Shown piece after piece: positions 1-9,896 of a DNA stretch of 34,484 bases. Source of the stretch: Thermoproteota archaeon. GTDB lineage: Archaea; Thermoproteota; Thermoprotei_A; Sulfolobales; Acidilobaceae. Position 1 is the first letter of the stretch; each line of letters starts with the position of its first letter. The notes below the pieces were generated by a model. It ran no database searches. It worked only from the letters and a program-made list of their open reading frames with translations, and was not told the DNA's origin. Both the position numbers and the translations under genes were made by a program. The DNA lies in contig JAADGB010000058.1 of NCBI GenBank assembly GCA_013152575.1, positions 1 to 34,484 of the forward strand, read 5' to 3'.

Positions 1-1
1 C

Positions 2-136
2 GGTGAGAAGCAGGTCATTGTCAAGGTTGCCGAGGAAGATAAAGGGAGAGCAATAGGGAAAGAGGGTAGGAATATAAAGAGGGCGAGACTCGTCCTTCAG
101 AAACTCTACGGAGTCTCCAGTGTAGTTATAAAGTAG
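2..136 (+). CDS. nusA: C-terminal end of NusA-like KH-domain transcription factor (5'-truncated by window)
   Basis: Frame from nt 2 reads GEKQVIVKVAEEDKGRAIGKEGRNIKRARLVLQKLYGVSSVVIK*; KH signature (GRAIGKEGRNI) directly upstream of rps12, as is usual in archaea. Confidence 0.8.
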   Translation, partial: GEKQVIVKVAEEDKGRAIGKEGRNIKRARLVLQKLYGVSSVVIK

Positions 137-183
137 AGCTATAGTCTGCCACCATTAGTTTTTAAAGACCCGTCTAATCCTAT

Positions 184-651
184 GTGGCCAGAGGGGGTAG
201 CAAGGGTATGACAGGTAAGAAATCGCCAGTAGGTCTATTCGCGGCCAGAAAGCTCAGGAAGAAGAGGATGAAGTTTAGGTGGAGCCAGCTAGAGTTCAAG
301 AGGAGGAGGCTAGGCCTCAAGAAGAAGTACGACCCACTAGAAGGAGCTCCAATGGCTAGAGGAATAGTCCTAGAAAAGGTTGGAGTCGAGGCTAGACAGC
401 CCAACTCAGCTCTCAGAAAGTGTGTCAGGGTCCAGCTAGTCAAGAACAAGAAAGTGGTAACAGCATTCGTGCCAAGGGATGGTGGTATACTACACATAGA
501 CGAGCACGACGAAGTAATCATAGAAGGTATCGGAGGACCAAGAGGCAGATCAATGGGAGACATCCCAGGAGTCAGATACAAGGTAGTAATGGTGAACGGC
601 GTATCACTTAAGGCCCTATGGCTTGGTAAGAAGCAGAAGCCGAGAAGATAA
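184..651 (+). CDS. rps12: 30S ribosomal protein S12
   Basis: 155 aa, GTG start; contains [16 protein letters not shown] and [16 protein letters not shown] typical of archaeal S12. Confidence 0.97.
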   Translation: MARGGSKGMTGKKSPVGLFAARKLRKKRMKFRWSQLEFKRRRLGLKKKYDPLEGAPMARGIVLEKVGVEARQPNSALRKCVRVQLVKNKKVVTAFVPRDGGILHIDEHDEVIIEGIGGPRGRSMGDIPGVRYKVVMVNGVSLKALWLGKKQKPRR

Positions 652-655
652 ACCC

Positions 656-1213
656 CTAATAGGGGCTCCCAAACTCTTCCTCATCATCGTCCTCTTCATC
701 TTCCAACTCACGCGATAAGTCTATCAGCTCTTGGCTCACGTATATCGGTTTGTCAGCTACCAGTGCTAGGAAGACTGCATGGCTGGGAATCATCTTTATA
801 CTAACATGGAGGCCATCTGATTCAAAATGCGCTGTTGCCGTATATACGCCCGTCACTTCATCATACTCGTCAATCACTATCCTATCGAGGCTCCGCTCGA
901 TCATATCCCTGAAATCATCATGGAATGCCAGTAACGAGAATAGACTCTGTCTCCTGGGCGGTGGATCGCCCCTTCTCAGCATTTCTAAGGCTTCAATAAC
1001 TTCTGGAGGGACATAGTACATTTCAAAAATCTCGCCATTCTCAAGGTAAAGTCTCAGCCCAATGGGATACTTGCTCTTACCACCTAGAACGATGTAATTC
1101 TCATCGTCTCCGTAGATTACTTGGTATATTGGCGCTATGTCGACTACCTGATGCAATTCATTCAACCCAGTCACCCACGGCCCAGTCCAGTGGCGCGAAC
1201 TAGGGCTTATCAA
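656..1213 (-). CDS. DUF151 / bifunctional nuclease (BFN)-domain protein with acidic C-terminal tail
   Basis: IVLGGKSKYPIGLRLYLENGE..., SIKMIPSHAVFLALVADKPIYVSQELID resembles the DUF151 family; acidic tail EDEEDDDEEEFGSPY. True start may be downstream of the listed one. Confidence 0.75.
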   Translation of the reverse strand: MISPSSRHWTGPWVTGLNELHQVVDIAPIYQVIYGDDENYIVLGGKSKYPIGLRLYLENGEIFEMYYVPPEVIEALEMLRRGDPPPRRQSLFSLLAFHDDFRDMIERSLDRIVIDEYDEVTGVYTATAHFESDGLHVSIKMIPSHAVFLALVADKPIYVSQELIDLSRELEDEEDDDEEEFGSPY

Positions 1214-1293
1214 CTAAATGCCGCAGGTTAAGGGAGATTGAGGAAGCTTATAAGGGTCAGAGTCTGGCCGAAGTTTAAGGGTGCTAGAAGGAA

Positions 1294-1905
1294 GTGTCGG
1301 CAAACGAAGTGACCCTACCAGAGGACATCGAGGTAAGAGCGGACTCGATCAGGCTATTCGGTAAGTGGAGCTGGGTAGGAGTAGAGGTAAGGGACCCCGG
1401 CCTGAAAAGATACATAAGCCTGAGGCCTATATGGATCCCCCACACAGGCGGACGCCACGAGCACAGGAGATTCGCCAAGAGCCAGGTACCCATAGTCGAG
1501 AGGCTGATCAACCAGCTAATGAGGCCAGGTAGAAACGGTGGAAAGAAACACCTAGCCTACAACATAGTCAAGACAGCCTTCGACATAATCTACTTAGAGA
1601 CCGGCGAGAACCCCATACAGATACTTGTAAGGGCTATCGAGAACGCCGCCCCCAGAGAGGAAACCACGAGGATCGTATACGGTGGTATCACTTACAGGGT
1701 CTCCGTAGACGTCTCACCGCAGAGGAGAGTAGACCTAGCGCTAAGATTCCTAGCCGAAGGCGCCAGGAACTGTGCATTCAACAACCCCAAGCCTATCGAG
1801 GAGTGTCTAGCCCAGGAGATAATACTAGCCTCCCGGGGCGACCCGCAGAGCCACGCGATAAGGCAGAAGGAGGAGATCGAGAGAATCGCCCTCAGCTCAA
1901 GGTAA
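1294..1905 (+). CDS. rps7: 30S ribosomal protein S7
   Basis: 203 aa, GTG start; [30 protein letters not shown] and [16 protein letters not shown] motifs. Confidence 0.97.
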   Translation: MSANEVTLPEDIEVRADSIRLFGKWSWVGVEVRDPGLKRYISLRPIWIPHTGGRHEHRRFAKSQVPIVERLINQLMRPGRNGGKKHLAYNIVKTAFDIIYLETGENPIQILVRAIENAAPREETTRIVYGGITYRVSVDVSPQRRVDLALRFLAEGARNCAFNNPKPIEECLAQEIILASRGDPQSHAIRQKEEIERIALSSR

Positions 1906-2005
1906 TCCATAATCCCACACCTTCTCCCCAAAGCGGTGGCTTTTTAACTCCTTTTCGCACCAGTCTCCTAATCGGCTCTAGACGGAGCTATGGGGTGTAT
2001 AGGAA

Positions 2006-3319
2006 ATGCCCGAGAAGCAGCACCTAAACCTAGTAGTAATCGGTCACGTAGACCATGGAAAGAGCACACTAGTAGGTCACCTACTCTTCAGACTTGGACT
2101 AATCGAGGAGAAGAAGCTCAAAGAGCTAGAGGAGCAGGCAAGAGCCAAGGGTAAGGAGAGCTTCAAGTTCGCCTGGATCCTCGACAAAATGAAAGAGGAG
2201 CGTGACAGAGGTATCACAATCGACCTAACCTTCATGAAGTTCGAGACCAAGAACTACGTGTTCACTATAATTGACGCCCCCGGCCACAGAGACTTCGTCA
2301 AGAACATGATCACTGGCGCAAGCCAGGCCGACGCTGCTATACTAGTAGTATCAGCTAGAAAGGGAGAGTTCGAGGCTGGTATGAGCCCAGAAGGCCAGAC
2401 CAGAGAGCACCTACTACTAGCCAAGACTATGGGTATCGAGCAGATAATCGTAGCCGTAAACAAGATGGACGCCCCCGACGTCAACTACGACCAGAAGAGG
2501 TTCGAGCAGATAACAGGCATCCTGAAGAAGTTCATGAAGGGACTAGGCTTCAAGGTCGAGGAGATACCCTTCATCCCAGTCAGCGCATGGAAGGGAGACA
2601 ACCTCATCGAGAGAAGCCCCAACATGCCATGGTACAAGGGCCCAACCCTAGTAGAGGCCCTAGACCAGCTAAAGCCGCCAGCAAAGCCTGTAGACAAGCC
2701 TCTAAGGATACCCATACAGAACGTATACTCGATCCCCGGAGCCGGTACCGTGCCAGTAGGTAGAGTAGAGACCGGCGTACTAAGGGTAAACGACAAGGTA
2801 GTCTTCATGCCACCGGGAGTAGTCGGAGAAGTCAGAAGCATACAGATGCACTACCAGGACCTAGAGAAGGCTGAGCCTGGAGACAACATCGGATTCGCTG
2901 TAAGAGGCATTAGCAAGAACGACGTAAGGAGAGGAGACGTAGCAGGCCACGTAGACAACCCACCGACAGTAGCTGACGAGTTCACCGCAAGGATCTTCGT
3001 CATCTGGCATCCAAGCGCAATCGCACCAGGCTACACGCCAGTCATCCACGCACACACCGCAAGCATAAGCGCCAGAATGGTAGAGATACTAGCCAAGCTA
3101 GACCCAAGAACCGGTAAGGTAATCGAGGAGAAGCCACAGTTCCTAAAGCCAGGAGACGTTGCAATCGTAAGGTTCAAGCCAGTCAAGCCAATGGTAGTAG
3201 AGAAGTTCAGCGACTTCCCAGCACTAGGAAGATTCGCAATGAGAGACATGAACAGGACAATAGGCATCGGCATAATCACCGACGTAAAGCCAGCACAGGT
3301 CGAGATAAGGAAGAAGTAA
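2006..3319 (+). CDS. tuf: Translation elongation factor EF-1 alpha
   Basis: 437 aa; GHVDHGKST, DAPGHRDFVKNMITG, NKMD motifs. Confidence 0.98.
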   Translation: MPEKQHLNLVVIGHVDHGKSTLVGHLLFRLGLIEEKKLKELEEQARAKGKESFKFAWILDKMKEERDRGITIDLTFMKFETKNYVFTIIDAPGHRDFVKNMITGASQADAAILVVSARKGEFEAGMSPEGQTREHLLLAKTMGIEQIIVAVNKMDAPDVNYDQKRFEQITGILKKFMKGLGFKVEEIPFIPVSAWKGDNLIERSPNMPWYKGPTLVEALDQLKPPAKPVDKPLRIPIQNVYSIPGAGTVPVGRVETGVLRVNDKVVFMPPGVVGEVRSIQMHYQDLEKAEPGDNIGFAVRGISKNDVRRGDVAGHVDNPPTVADEFTARIFVIWHPSAIAPGYTPVIHAHTASISARMVEILAKLDPRTGKVIEEKPQFLKPGDVAIVRFKPVKPMVVEKFSDFPALGRFAMRDMNRTIGIGIITDVKPAQVEIRKK

Positions 3320-3451
3320 TCCACGCCAGCATTTTCTCCCAAACCCTTCCTCAATACTGCAACTCAATATTTCTCCATCCCCTCTACACTGGCAGCATTT
3401 ACTTTATAACCGGAACCAGGCGCCCAATACGGTTACGGGTGGAGAAGGAAG

Positions 3452-3766
3452 ATGGCGTTCAAGATAAGGATCTACCTATGGAGCACGGACGTGAAGAGCC
3501 TCCAACAAGTAGTCGAACAGATCCGCGAGATAGCAAAGAAGACTGGAGCCCCAATTAGGGGACCCATACCACTCCCAACGAAGAGGCTCGAAGTACCCAT
3601 CTTTAGGCTACCCCACGGTGAAGGCAGCAAGTACTGGGAGCACTGGGAGTTAAAGATCCACAAGCGTATCATCGACCTAACAGCCGACGAGAGAGTACTG
3701 AGAAGGCTGATGAGAATACAGATACCACGAGACGTAAGAATAGAGATCAAGCAGATGAGAGGCTAA
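3452..3766 (+). CDS. rps10: 30S ribosomal protein S10
   Basis: 104 aa; [19 protein letters not shown]...[27 protein letters not shown]. Confidence 0.97.
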   Translation: MAFKIRIYLWSTDVKSLQQVVEQIREIAKKTGAPIRGPIPLPTKRLEVPIFRLPHGEGSKYWEHWELKIHKRIIDLTADERVLRRLMRIQIPRDVRIEIKQMRG

Positions 3767-3856
3767 ACCCCCATCTAATTATAACATAACTCCCAACCAA
3801 CCGTCTGAATCCTTAATAAAACTCCTCTCAACATGGATACATTGGACTCTATGGGT

Positions 3857-3945
3857 GCCGGGGTGCCCGAGCGGACCAAGGGGACGGGCTGGAGACCCGT
3901 TCCCCCGTATGGGGGGCGCGGGTTCGAATCCCGCCCCCGGCGCCA
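3857..3945 (+). tRNA. tRNA-Ser (anticodon GGA), long variable arm, CCA encoded
   Basis: Acceptor GCCGGGG/CCCCGGC, anticodon stem-loop ACGGG-CTGGAGA-CCCGT, variable arm CCCCCGTATGGGGG, T arm GCGGGTTCGAATCCCGC, 3' GCCA. Confidence 0.95.
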
Positions 3946-3955
3946 TACAATCCCC

Positions 3956-4630
3956 TTAGTGCTTCTTAGTGGGTGGAGGCATGATCACAATAGTAGTCTT
4001 GTCTGGTATGTCGTCGGGAGTAACCTCTAACACCCTACTATCGAGCCTTAGCCTCCTAGCCTTTGAGATCGAGAGGAATTTGTCTAGCGGATCTAGCGGT
4101 AGGGTGGAATAGGGTACCCAGTAATGCATTGGGATCACTAGTCTTGGCTCTGTCTTCGTTATGAGCTCCCACGCCTCTTCTGCATCTATAGTATAGGTTC
4201 CGCCCACCGGAACCATTAGTATGCTTACACCCTTAAGCTTCTCGAGGACATCGTCCCCGGGGATATGTCCAAGGTCGCCAACATGTACGATGCTGAAGGA
4301 TCCGGCCTCCAGCCTATAGATTATGTTCTCGCCGCGGAGCTTGCCCATAGACTTATCATGGTATGCCTGTATCCCCTCAACTTTGAAGGGACCCAGCTGG
4401 AAACTGCCTTTCCTCCATTTAACTACTTCTCTTGCATCAACCATCTCAACAGCGTTGTGGTCGTAATGGTTATGGGTCACTAACACGGCATCCGCCTTGA
4501 TCCGGAACTCTGGCAGGTTTAGGCTGCCGCCATCATGGGGGTCAATAGCTATCGAATAATCATCGTATTTGACTAGGAAGTACGCGTGTCCATACCATTC
4601 AATCCTCAAAGAGCTACCCATATCATCCAC
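3956..4630 (-). CDS. Metallo-beta-lactamase-fold metal-dependent hydrolase (UPF0173-like)
   Basis: VTHNHYDHNAVEMVDA, IVHVGDLGHIP, VIPMHYWVP metal-binding motifs. Confidence 0.88.
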   Translation of the reverse strand: MDDMGSSLRIEWYGHAYFLVKYDDYSIAIDPHDGGSLNLPEFRIKADAVLVTHNHYDHNAVEMVDAREVVKWRKGSFQLGPFKVEGIQAYHDKSMGKLRGENIIYRLEAGSFSIVHVGDLGHIPGDDVLEKLKGVSILMVPVGGTYTIDAEEAWELITKTEPRLVIPMHYWVPYSTLPLDPLDKFLSISKARRLRLDSRVLEVTPDDIPDKTTIVIMPPPTKKH

Positions 4631-4682
4631 CTATAGAGCTATTCTATAATCTACGGCTACTAAATCTTAATTTCCGAACACA

Positions 4683-5960
4683 ATGGCTCATCTTACGGGG
4701 ATTCGAGTGCCAATAGGCTACTTCGATAAGAAAATTGGCACACTAGACGATATCAATGTTGAAGGTAAGAAGGTGTTGCTAAGAGTTGATATTAATTCTC
4801 CTATTGATCCAAAAACTGGTGATATACTAGATGATACAAGGTTTAGATCGCACCTAGAGACTATTGAGACGCTCATCGACCAGAAAGCTGCGGTAGTCAT
4901 AATGAGCCACCAAGGCAGACCCACCAGCAGCGACTTCACAAGGCTAGACAAGCACGCAAAACTACTCTCCAGCCTCCTTGGCATTGATGTTGACTATGTA
5001 CCCGATGTTATTGGTCCAGAAGCGTTGAGGAGAATACAGCAACTATCGCCAGGGCAGGTTCTACTACTAGACAATACAAGACTTGTCAGCGAAGACTATG
5101 TTGAAGCGCCGCCAGAAGTGCACTCGAAGGGAATAATGGTTACGACCCTCTCGAAACATGTAGAGTACTATGTTAACGATGCCTTCGCAACAGCACATAG
5201 AAGCCAGGCCAGCATAGTAGGCTTCCCCCTAGTCCTACCAAGCGTAGCAGGTAAGTTGATGGAGCGTGAAGTGAGGACGTTGTCAAGAGTGTTGTCCAAG
5301 GATGAAAGACCCAAAGTCTTCGTTCTAGGTGGAGCAAAAGTAAAGGACACGATTAAGGTAATCAAATACGTCGTAGAGGCAGGAGTTGCAGACGAGATAC
5401 TGACGACAGGTTTAGTGGCGTTACTCTTCCTCCTCGTATCAGGAGTAAACATAGGAGAAGCTGAGAGTGTTGTGAAATCCAAGGTCAACGAGAAAACGGT
5501 TGAAACCGCGAGGAACCTCATTGCATCAGGTGCCCCAATAAGGGTACCTTTGGACTTCTATGCTGAAATAGATGGTAACGTGGAACTAGTAGATGCCTCA
5601 AATATAACGGGTGCTCCCAAAGACATAGGCCCCTCAACAATAGAATACTACTCATGGAAGATACGCAGCGCTAAGATAATAGTAATGAGGGGTCCCGCCG
5701 GAGTAATTGAAGACCCCCGGTTCAGGAGAGGGACCCGGGAACTTGTTGAAAGCGCTCTGAGATCCAACGCGTTCACAATATTCGGCGGAGGACACTTCAA
5801 CGCGATACTATCAGAGTTCCCCGAAGAGCTCCGTAGGAGAGTGGGACACATCAGCACCGGTGGAGGAGCACTACTATACTTCCTCGCGAACAGGAAGCTA
5901 CCCGGGTTAGAGTCTTTAGCTAGATCATACGAGAAATTCTTCACGGGTGACGGCTCGTGA
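4683..5960 (+). CDS. pgk: Phosphoglycerate kinase
   Basis: KKVLLRVDINSPID..., MSHQGRPTS, NDAFATAHRSQASIVGFP, VLGGAKVKD, IFGGGHFNA. Confidence 0.97.
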   Translation: MAHLTGIRVPIGYFDKKIGTLDDINVEGKKVLLRVDINSPIDPKTGDILDDTRFRSHLETIETLIDQKAAVVIMSHQGRPTSSDFTRLDKHAKLLSSLLGIDVDYVPDVIGPEALRRIQQLSPGQVLLLDNTRLVSEDYVEAPPEVHSKGIMVTTLSKHVEYYVNDAFATAHRSQASIVGFPLVLPSVAGKLMEREVRTLSRVLSKDERPKVFVLGGAKVKDTIKVIKYVVEAGVADEILTTGLVALLFLLVSGVNIGEAESVVKSKVNEKTVETARNLIASGAPIRVPLDFYAEIDGNVELVDASNITGAPKDIGPSTIEYYSWKIRSAKIIVMRGPAGVIEDPRFRRGTRELVESALRSNAFTIFGGGHFNAILSEFPEELRRRVGHISTGGGALLYFLANRKLPGLESLARSYEKFFTGDGS

Positions 5961-6985
5961 CGGTAAAAATTGGTATTAACGGTTATGGCACTATTGGTAA
6001 GAGAATAGCCTCAGCTATCATGAAGGTACCCGGCCTAGAGCTTGTAGGAGTAGTCAAGAGGAGCCCGGACTACGGTGCATTGCAGGCGCATAAACAGGGA
6101 CTAGCACTATACGCGCCAGACGAGGAGTCAGCAAGGAAGTTCGAGAAGGCCGGATTACCAGTTAAAGGGACCCTCAAAGATCTCCTAGGAGAAGTAGACT
6201 TGATTGTAGACTCAACGCCCGGCGGCGTCGGAGCCAAGTACAAGCCCCTCTATGAAGAGCATGGGGTCAAGGCGATATACCAGGGTGGAGAGAAGGCTGA
6301 CGTCGCAGAGGTCTCGTTCAGCAGCCTATGTAACTATGAGGAGGCCATTGGCAAGAATAGCGTGAGGGTCGTCTCATGCAATACGACAGGCCTCCTCAGA
6401 GTAATCTGTACATTGAATAAGGTATTTGGAGTCGAGAAGGTCAGAGCCACTATAATAAGGCGTGCAGCCGACCCCAAGGAAATCAAGAGAGGACCGGTAA
6501 ACAGTATAGTATTGAACCCGCCTAAACTGCCGAGCCACCACGCGATAGACGTGAAGAGCGTTCTACCATGGCTTGACATATGGACTTCAGCTGTAGTGGT
6601 TCCAACTACCCTAATGCACGTGCACAACCTCATAGTCTACCTAAAGAAAGATGCGACCAGGGAGGATGTTATCGAGGCGTTAAGGCAGGCTCCAAGGATA
6701 ATGCTAGTCTCAAGCGAGGCCTCAGGGATAAAGTCTACAGCGCAGCTAGTGGAGGCTGCTAGGGAGGTAAGGCCGCGGTACGATATACCAGAGCTTGTGA
6801 TCTTCGAGGACTCAATACACATTGAGGGGAGAGAGCTAGTATTCTTCCAGGCTGTACACCAGGAATCCATCGTTGTGCCAGAGAACATCGACGCCATCAA
6901 GGCAATGATGGGCCTAGAGAGGGACCCCGCGAAGGCTATCCAGGATACCGACTCCCTCCTCGGAGTATCGAAGACTCTCTGGTAG
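5957..6985 (+). CDS. gap: Archaeal type II glyceraldehyde-3-phosphate dehydrogenase
   Basis: KIGINGYGTIGKRIASAI, SCNTTGLLRVICTLN, RRAADPKEIKRGPVNSIVLNP; GTGA overlap with pgk stop. Confidence 0.97.
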   Translation: MTVKIGINGYGTIGKRIASAIMKVPGLELVGVVKRSPDYGALQAHKQGLALYAPDEESARKFEKAGLPVKGTLKDLLGEVDLIVDSTPGGVGAKYKPLYEEHGVKAIYQGGEKADVAEVSFSSLCNYEEAIGKNSVRVVSCNTTGLLRVICTLNKVFGVEKVRATIIRRAADPKEIKRGPVNSIVLNPPKLPSHHAIDVKSVLPWLDIWTSAVVVPTTLMHVHNLIVYLKKDATREDVIEALRQAPRIMLVSSEASGIKSTAQLVEAAREVRPRYDIPELVIFEDSIHIEGRELVFFQAVHQESIVVPENIDAIKAMMGLERDPAKAIQDTDSLLGVSKTLW

Positions 6986-7079
6986 ATCGATCCATTTTAT
7001 CCCACAAGAATCCCATTCTACTCCACGTAATCTACTTCTTTAAATTTCGCTCCACTGACTAACACCCGGGGGAATTCTA

Positions 7080-8291
7080 GTGGATGGATATAGGAGATTT
7101 GTATCAAAGAGAACATCACTATTCAGAGCATCAGAAATAAGAGAACTGCTGAAGCTCACCGAGGGTAGAGACGTTATCAGCCTCGCGGGAGGATTACCTG
7201 ACCCAAGAGTATTCGATCCAAGACTTGCAGAGATCGCAAAGGAGATAATTGAGAAGGAGAGAGATCACGCCCTACAATACTCACCCACTGCTGGTGTGAC
7301 TGAGTTCCGGCAGACTCTAAAGGATTTCGCCGACTCCAAGGGTATTAAGGTTACAGCAGACGATGAAGTTGTAGTAACAGCTGGTAGCCAAGAGGCCCTC
7401 TTCCTAGCCGCTAGGGTTTTGATTGACCCCGGCGATAAGGTAATTGTGGAGGAACCGACCTATCTCGCTGCTGTAAACGTCTTCAGGGAGCATGGAGCGA
7501 CCTTTGAGGCTATACCTATTGACAGTGAGGGCATGCAAACAGACGTCCTCGAGGAAAGGCTTAGGAGAATGAGTAAGGATGAGAAGAAGCCCAAGCTGAT
7601 CTACTTGGTCCCCACTTCTCAGAACCCGAGCGGTTCAACAATGAGCCAGGAGAGGAGGAAGCACCTAATCGAGCTGGCCGAGGAGTATGATTTACTCATA
7701 ATTGAGGATGACCCGTATAGCTTCTTCACATTCGAGCCCATCCAAGTGGATTACTTGAAGACGCTTGATAAGTCTGGTAGGGTTCTCTATATGTCAACCT
7801 TCAGCAAGATCCTCTCACCTGGTCTACGTGTGGGCTGGGTTCTAGGTCCTAGAGATCTCGTGAGCTATCTAGAGCTTTCAAAGCAAACAATAGATCTGCA
7901 CACCTCTACACTATCACAGTACATCATAATGGAGGCCATCAAGAAGGGAATAGTTGATGCGACAATAGAGAGGGCGAGAGCACTCTATAAGATAAAGAGA
8001 GACTCAATGATGGATGCACTCGAAGACTACATGATGGACTTAGCAGACTGGACGAGGCCAGTGGGAGGATTCTTCACAATGGTATATGTAAATGGCGAAA
8101 TCGACATGAAGGCACTCATGTATGAGGCAATAGAGAAGTACGGTGTAGCCTACGTCCCTGGAGAAAGCTTCTTCCCGGTCTCAAAGAAGAAGAACACGAT
8201 GAGGCTGAACTTCAGCTACCCATCACCAGACCAGATAGTGGAGGGAGTAAGAAGAGTAGCCCTCCTAGTCAGGGAGAAGCTAGGCAAGTAG
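7080..8291 (+). CDS. PLP-dependent aminotransferase class I/II (LysN/aromatic-type)
   Basis: ISLAGGLPDPRVF, EEPTYLAAVNVF, VPTSQNPSGSTMS, STFSKILSPGLRVGWV. Confidence 0.93.
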   Translation: MDGYRRFVSKRTSLFRASEIRELLKLTEGRDVISLAGGLPDPRVFDPRLAEIAKEIIEKERDHALQYSPTAGVTEFRQTLKDFADSKGIKVTADDEVVVTAGSQEALFLAARVLIDPGDKVIVEEPTYLAAVNVFREHGATFEAIPIDSEGMQTDVLEERLRRMSKDEKKPKLIYLVPTSQNPSGSTMSQERRKHLIELAEEYDLLIIEDDPYSFFTFEPIQVDYLKTLDKSGRVLYMSTFSKILSPGLRVGWVLGPRDLVSYLELSKQTIDLHTSTLSQYIIMEAIKKGIVDATIERARALYKIKRDSMMDALEDYMMDLADWTRPVGGFFTMVYVNGEIDMKALMYEAIEKYGVAYVPGESFFPVSKKKNTMRLNFSYPSPDQIVEGVRRVALLVREKLGK

Positions 8292-8324
8292 GTGTACCTC
8301 CTTTTTCCCCTCTCCCAATGAATC

Positions 8325-8735
8325 ATGGTATTGGAGAGAATTATGGAGCGGATAATCGAGGAAGCGGGAGTAGGCATAATAAAGCCGGAGACCAGAAGGA
8401 AGATCATTGAAATACTGACGAGCGAGTTAAGCTATAGACAGGTAGCCAGGAGCCTAGGCGTGACTGCGGCAGCGATTCACAAGTACATCACGGGCAAATC
8501 AACTCCTAGAGACGAGGTAGTCAAGAGAGCAATCGATCTTGCAGCAGAACTCGGTCTAACCGAGGTAGGCGACCTAATCTTAGAAGACATTGCTACAGAG
8601 CTAGAAGCCCTGCTGAAAACGTTGGCTGAAAAGGATCTAGCCTCAGCCTCACACGTTTCAAAACTCTCAAGTATAGTCGGCAGGGCTAAACTGGTATTAG
8701 CAGCTGGCCTCTCAGGAAACAAGAAGCGAATGTAG
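8325..8735 (+). CDS. Helix-turn-helix (Cro/XRE-like) protein
   Basis: SYRQVARSLGVTAAAIHKYITGKSTPRDEVVKRAIDLA: HTH pattern. Confidence 0.75.
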   Translation: MVLERIMERIIEEAGVGIIKPETRRKIIEILTSELSYRQVARSLGVTAAAIHKYITGKSTPRDEVVKRAIDLAAELGLTEVGDLILEDIATELEALLKTLAEKDLASASHVSKLSSIVGRAKLVLAAGLSGNKKRM

Positions 8736-8742
8736 TTCTCTT

Positions 8743-9132
8743 CTACGAGATTTTCACCACGTTCCAGTACTCGCCAGCCTCAATTAGCCACGCCGCCATT
8801 AATCTGGCCACGAATCTCCTAGCATCTCCTCTCGAGATATTGTATCCGAGTCTCGAGGCCGCCTTGTAGGCTATATCCTCATCTATCCTGTCGATAAAGA
8901 TGTCTGTTAGTTCCTCGAGTAGATCCCATAGGTTTATTCTCCTTTTACTGGATACGATTTCCTTAAGTCTAGTATAGTCTTCGTCTTTTAACATGGCCTT
9001 ATCCACTAGGTCTTCTCGCCCCTCTTCTCTTGCAACCCGCCAATAAGTGAAGAGTAAATCATAGTTATCCACAACCTTGCCTGACGCGAATGGAGGCGTC
9101 TTCTTATTCTCGGGTTTCTCCACGAGATGCAC
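8743..9132 (-). CDS. Conserved hypothetical protein, helical, 129 aa
   Basis: Clean ORF filling the gap, divergent from the HARP gene; no family recognised. Confidence 0.65.
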   Translation of the reverse strand: MHLVEKPENKKTPPFASGKVVDNYDLLFTYWRVAREEGREDLVDKAMLKDEDYTRLKEIVSSKRRINLWDLLEELTDIFIDRIDEDIAYKAASRLGYNISRGDARRFVARLMAAWLIEAGEYWNVVKIS

Positions 9133-9198
9133 CGCTTTTAGTAATTAAGCTGAATAGGCTAATATTAAGTGTCGGGTACGATGCTGAGGTGCCAGTGA

Positions 9199-9840
9199 TT
9201 GGACATCTTCGTGCTCGACACGACTAGCGTGACAGAGACAAGGCTTAGATCAACGCTAGAAGAGGAGAGCTTAGAGGGAGTAGTGTCTAAGATAGCTGGG
9301 TTGATTAGAGAGGCTAGAATAAAGTTGAAGGCAAGATTCTACATGACCCCGTCAACCTGGAGCGAGCTCCGGAGGATACTTATTGGTAACTCTGTCAGCC
9401 TCGAGGTCATCCAGGAATTAGCCGCTTGGATTACTGTTAAGGCACCAGACAAGCTTTCACTCCAAATCCCGGCCAGCGTCTTCTCCGAGTATGTAGCTGA
9501 CATAAGGAGGAGGCTCTTCAAGGGATTACGAGTTGCTGAAACGGCTGTACGTAGGGTTGCAAAGGAGTGCCCGGACTCTAGCGATGGATGCATTGGTGAG
9601 ACGATTAGAGATCTCAGAGATAAGTATAGGGAGGCTACCCGTAAAGGTCTTGTCGATAGCGTAGAGGACTTGGACACTATCCTTCTCGCCATGGAGTTAA
9701 AGGGTATAGTAGTGACTAGCGACGCAGGGATTAGGAGGCTGGGAGAACAGTTAGGAATAATCGTTGTAGACCCGGTTGATTTCGTCAACATGCTTAAGAG
9801 AATGATATCATCCATGGACTCTTCCTTCGAATCAAGTTAG
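9199..9840 (+). CDS. HARP-family PIN-domain protein ('RNA ligase partner'; RNA-free RNase P homologue)
   Basis: N-terminal FVLDTTSVTE, FYMTPSTWSELRRIL, C-terminal IRDLRDKYREATRKGLVDSVEDLDTILLAMELKGIVVTSDAGIRRLGEQLGI, consistent with the HARP/PIN signature; TTG start with GAGGTG upstream. Confidence 0.85.
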   Translation: MDIFVLDTTSVTETRLRSTLEEESLEGVVSKIAGLIREARIKLKARFYMTPSTWSELRRILIGNSVSLEVIQELAAWITVKAPDKLSLQIPASVFSEYVADIRRRLFKGLRVAETAVRRVAKECPDSSDGCIGETIRDLRDKYREATRKGLVDSVEDLDTILLAMELKGIVVTSDAGIRRLGEQLGIIVVDPVDFVNMLKRMISSMDSSFESS

Positions 9841-9896
9841 TGACCACGGGTAAAGGATTAAATCACCCAAACAAGCCCCTCACTCTTATAATGGAA

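Noticed and set aside
180-581. 133-aa minus ORF opposite rps12
   Set aside because: Low-complexity Leu/Pro/Ser-rich antisense frame of a highly expressed gene with biased codons; same logic for antisense ORFs in EF-1alpha, pgk, gap, glyS and aconitase.
3833-4030. 65-aa plus ORF spanning tRNA-Ser
   Set aside because: Coincident with the tRNA gene and the 3' end of the MBL-fold gene; no independent coding evidence.
4683-5000. T-rich codon use at the start of pgk as evidence of gene fusion or transfer
   Set aside because: Protein homology is continuous across the region; a local codon bias shift alone is weak evidence.
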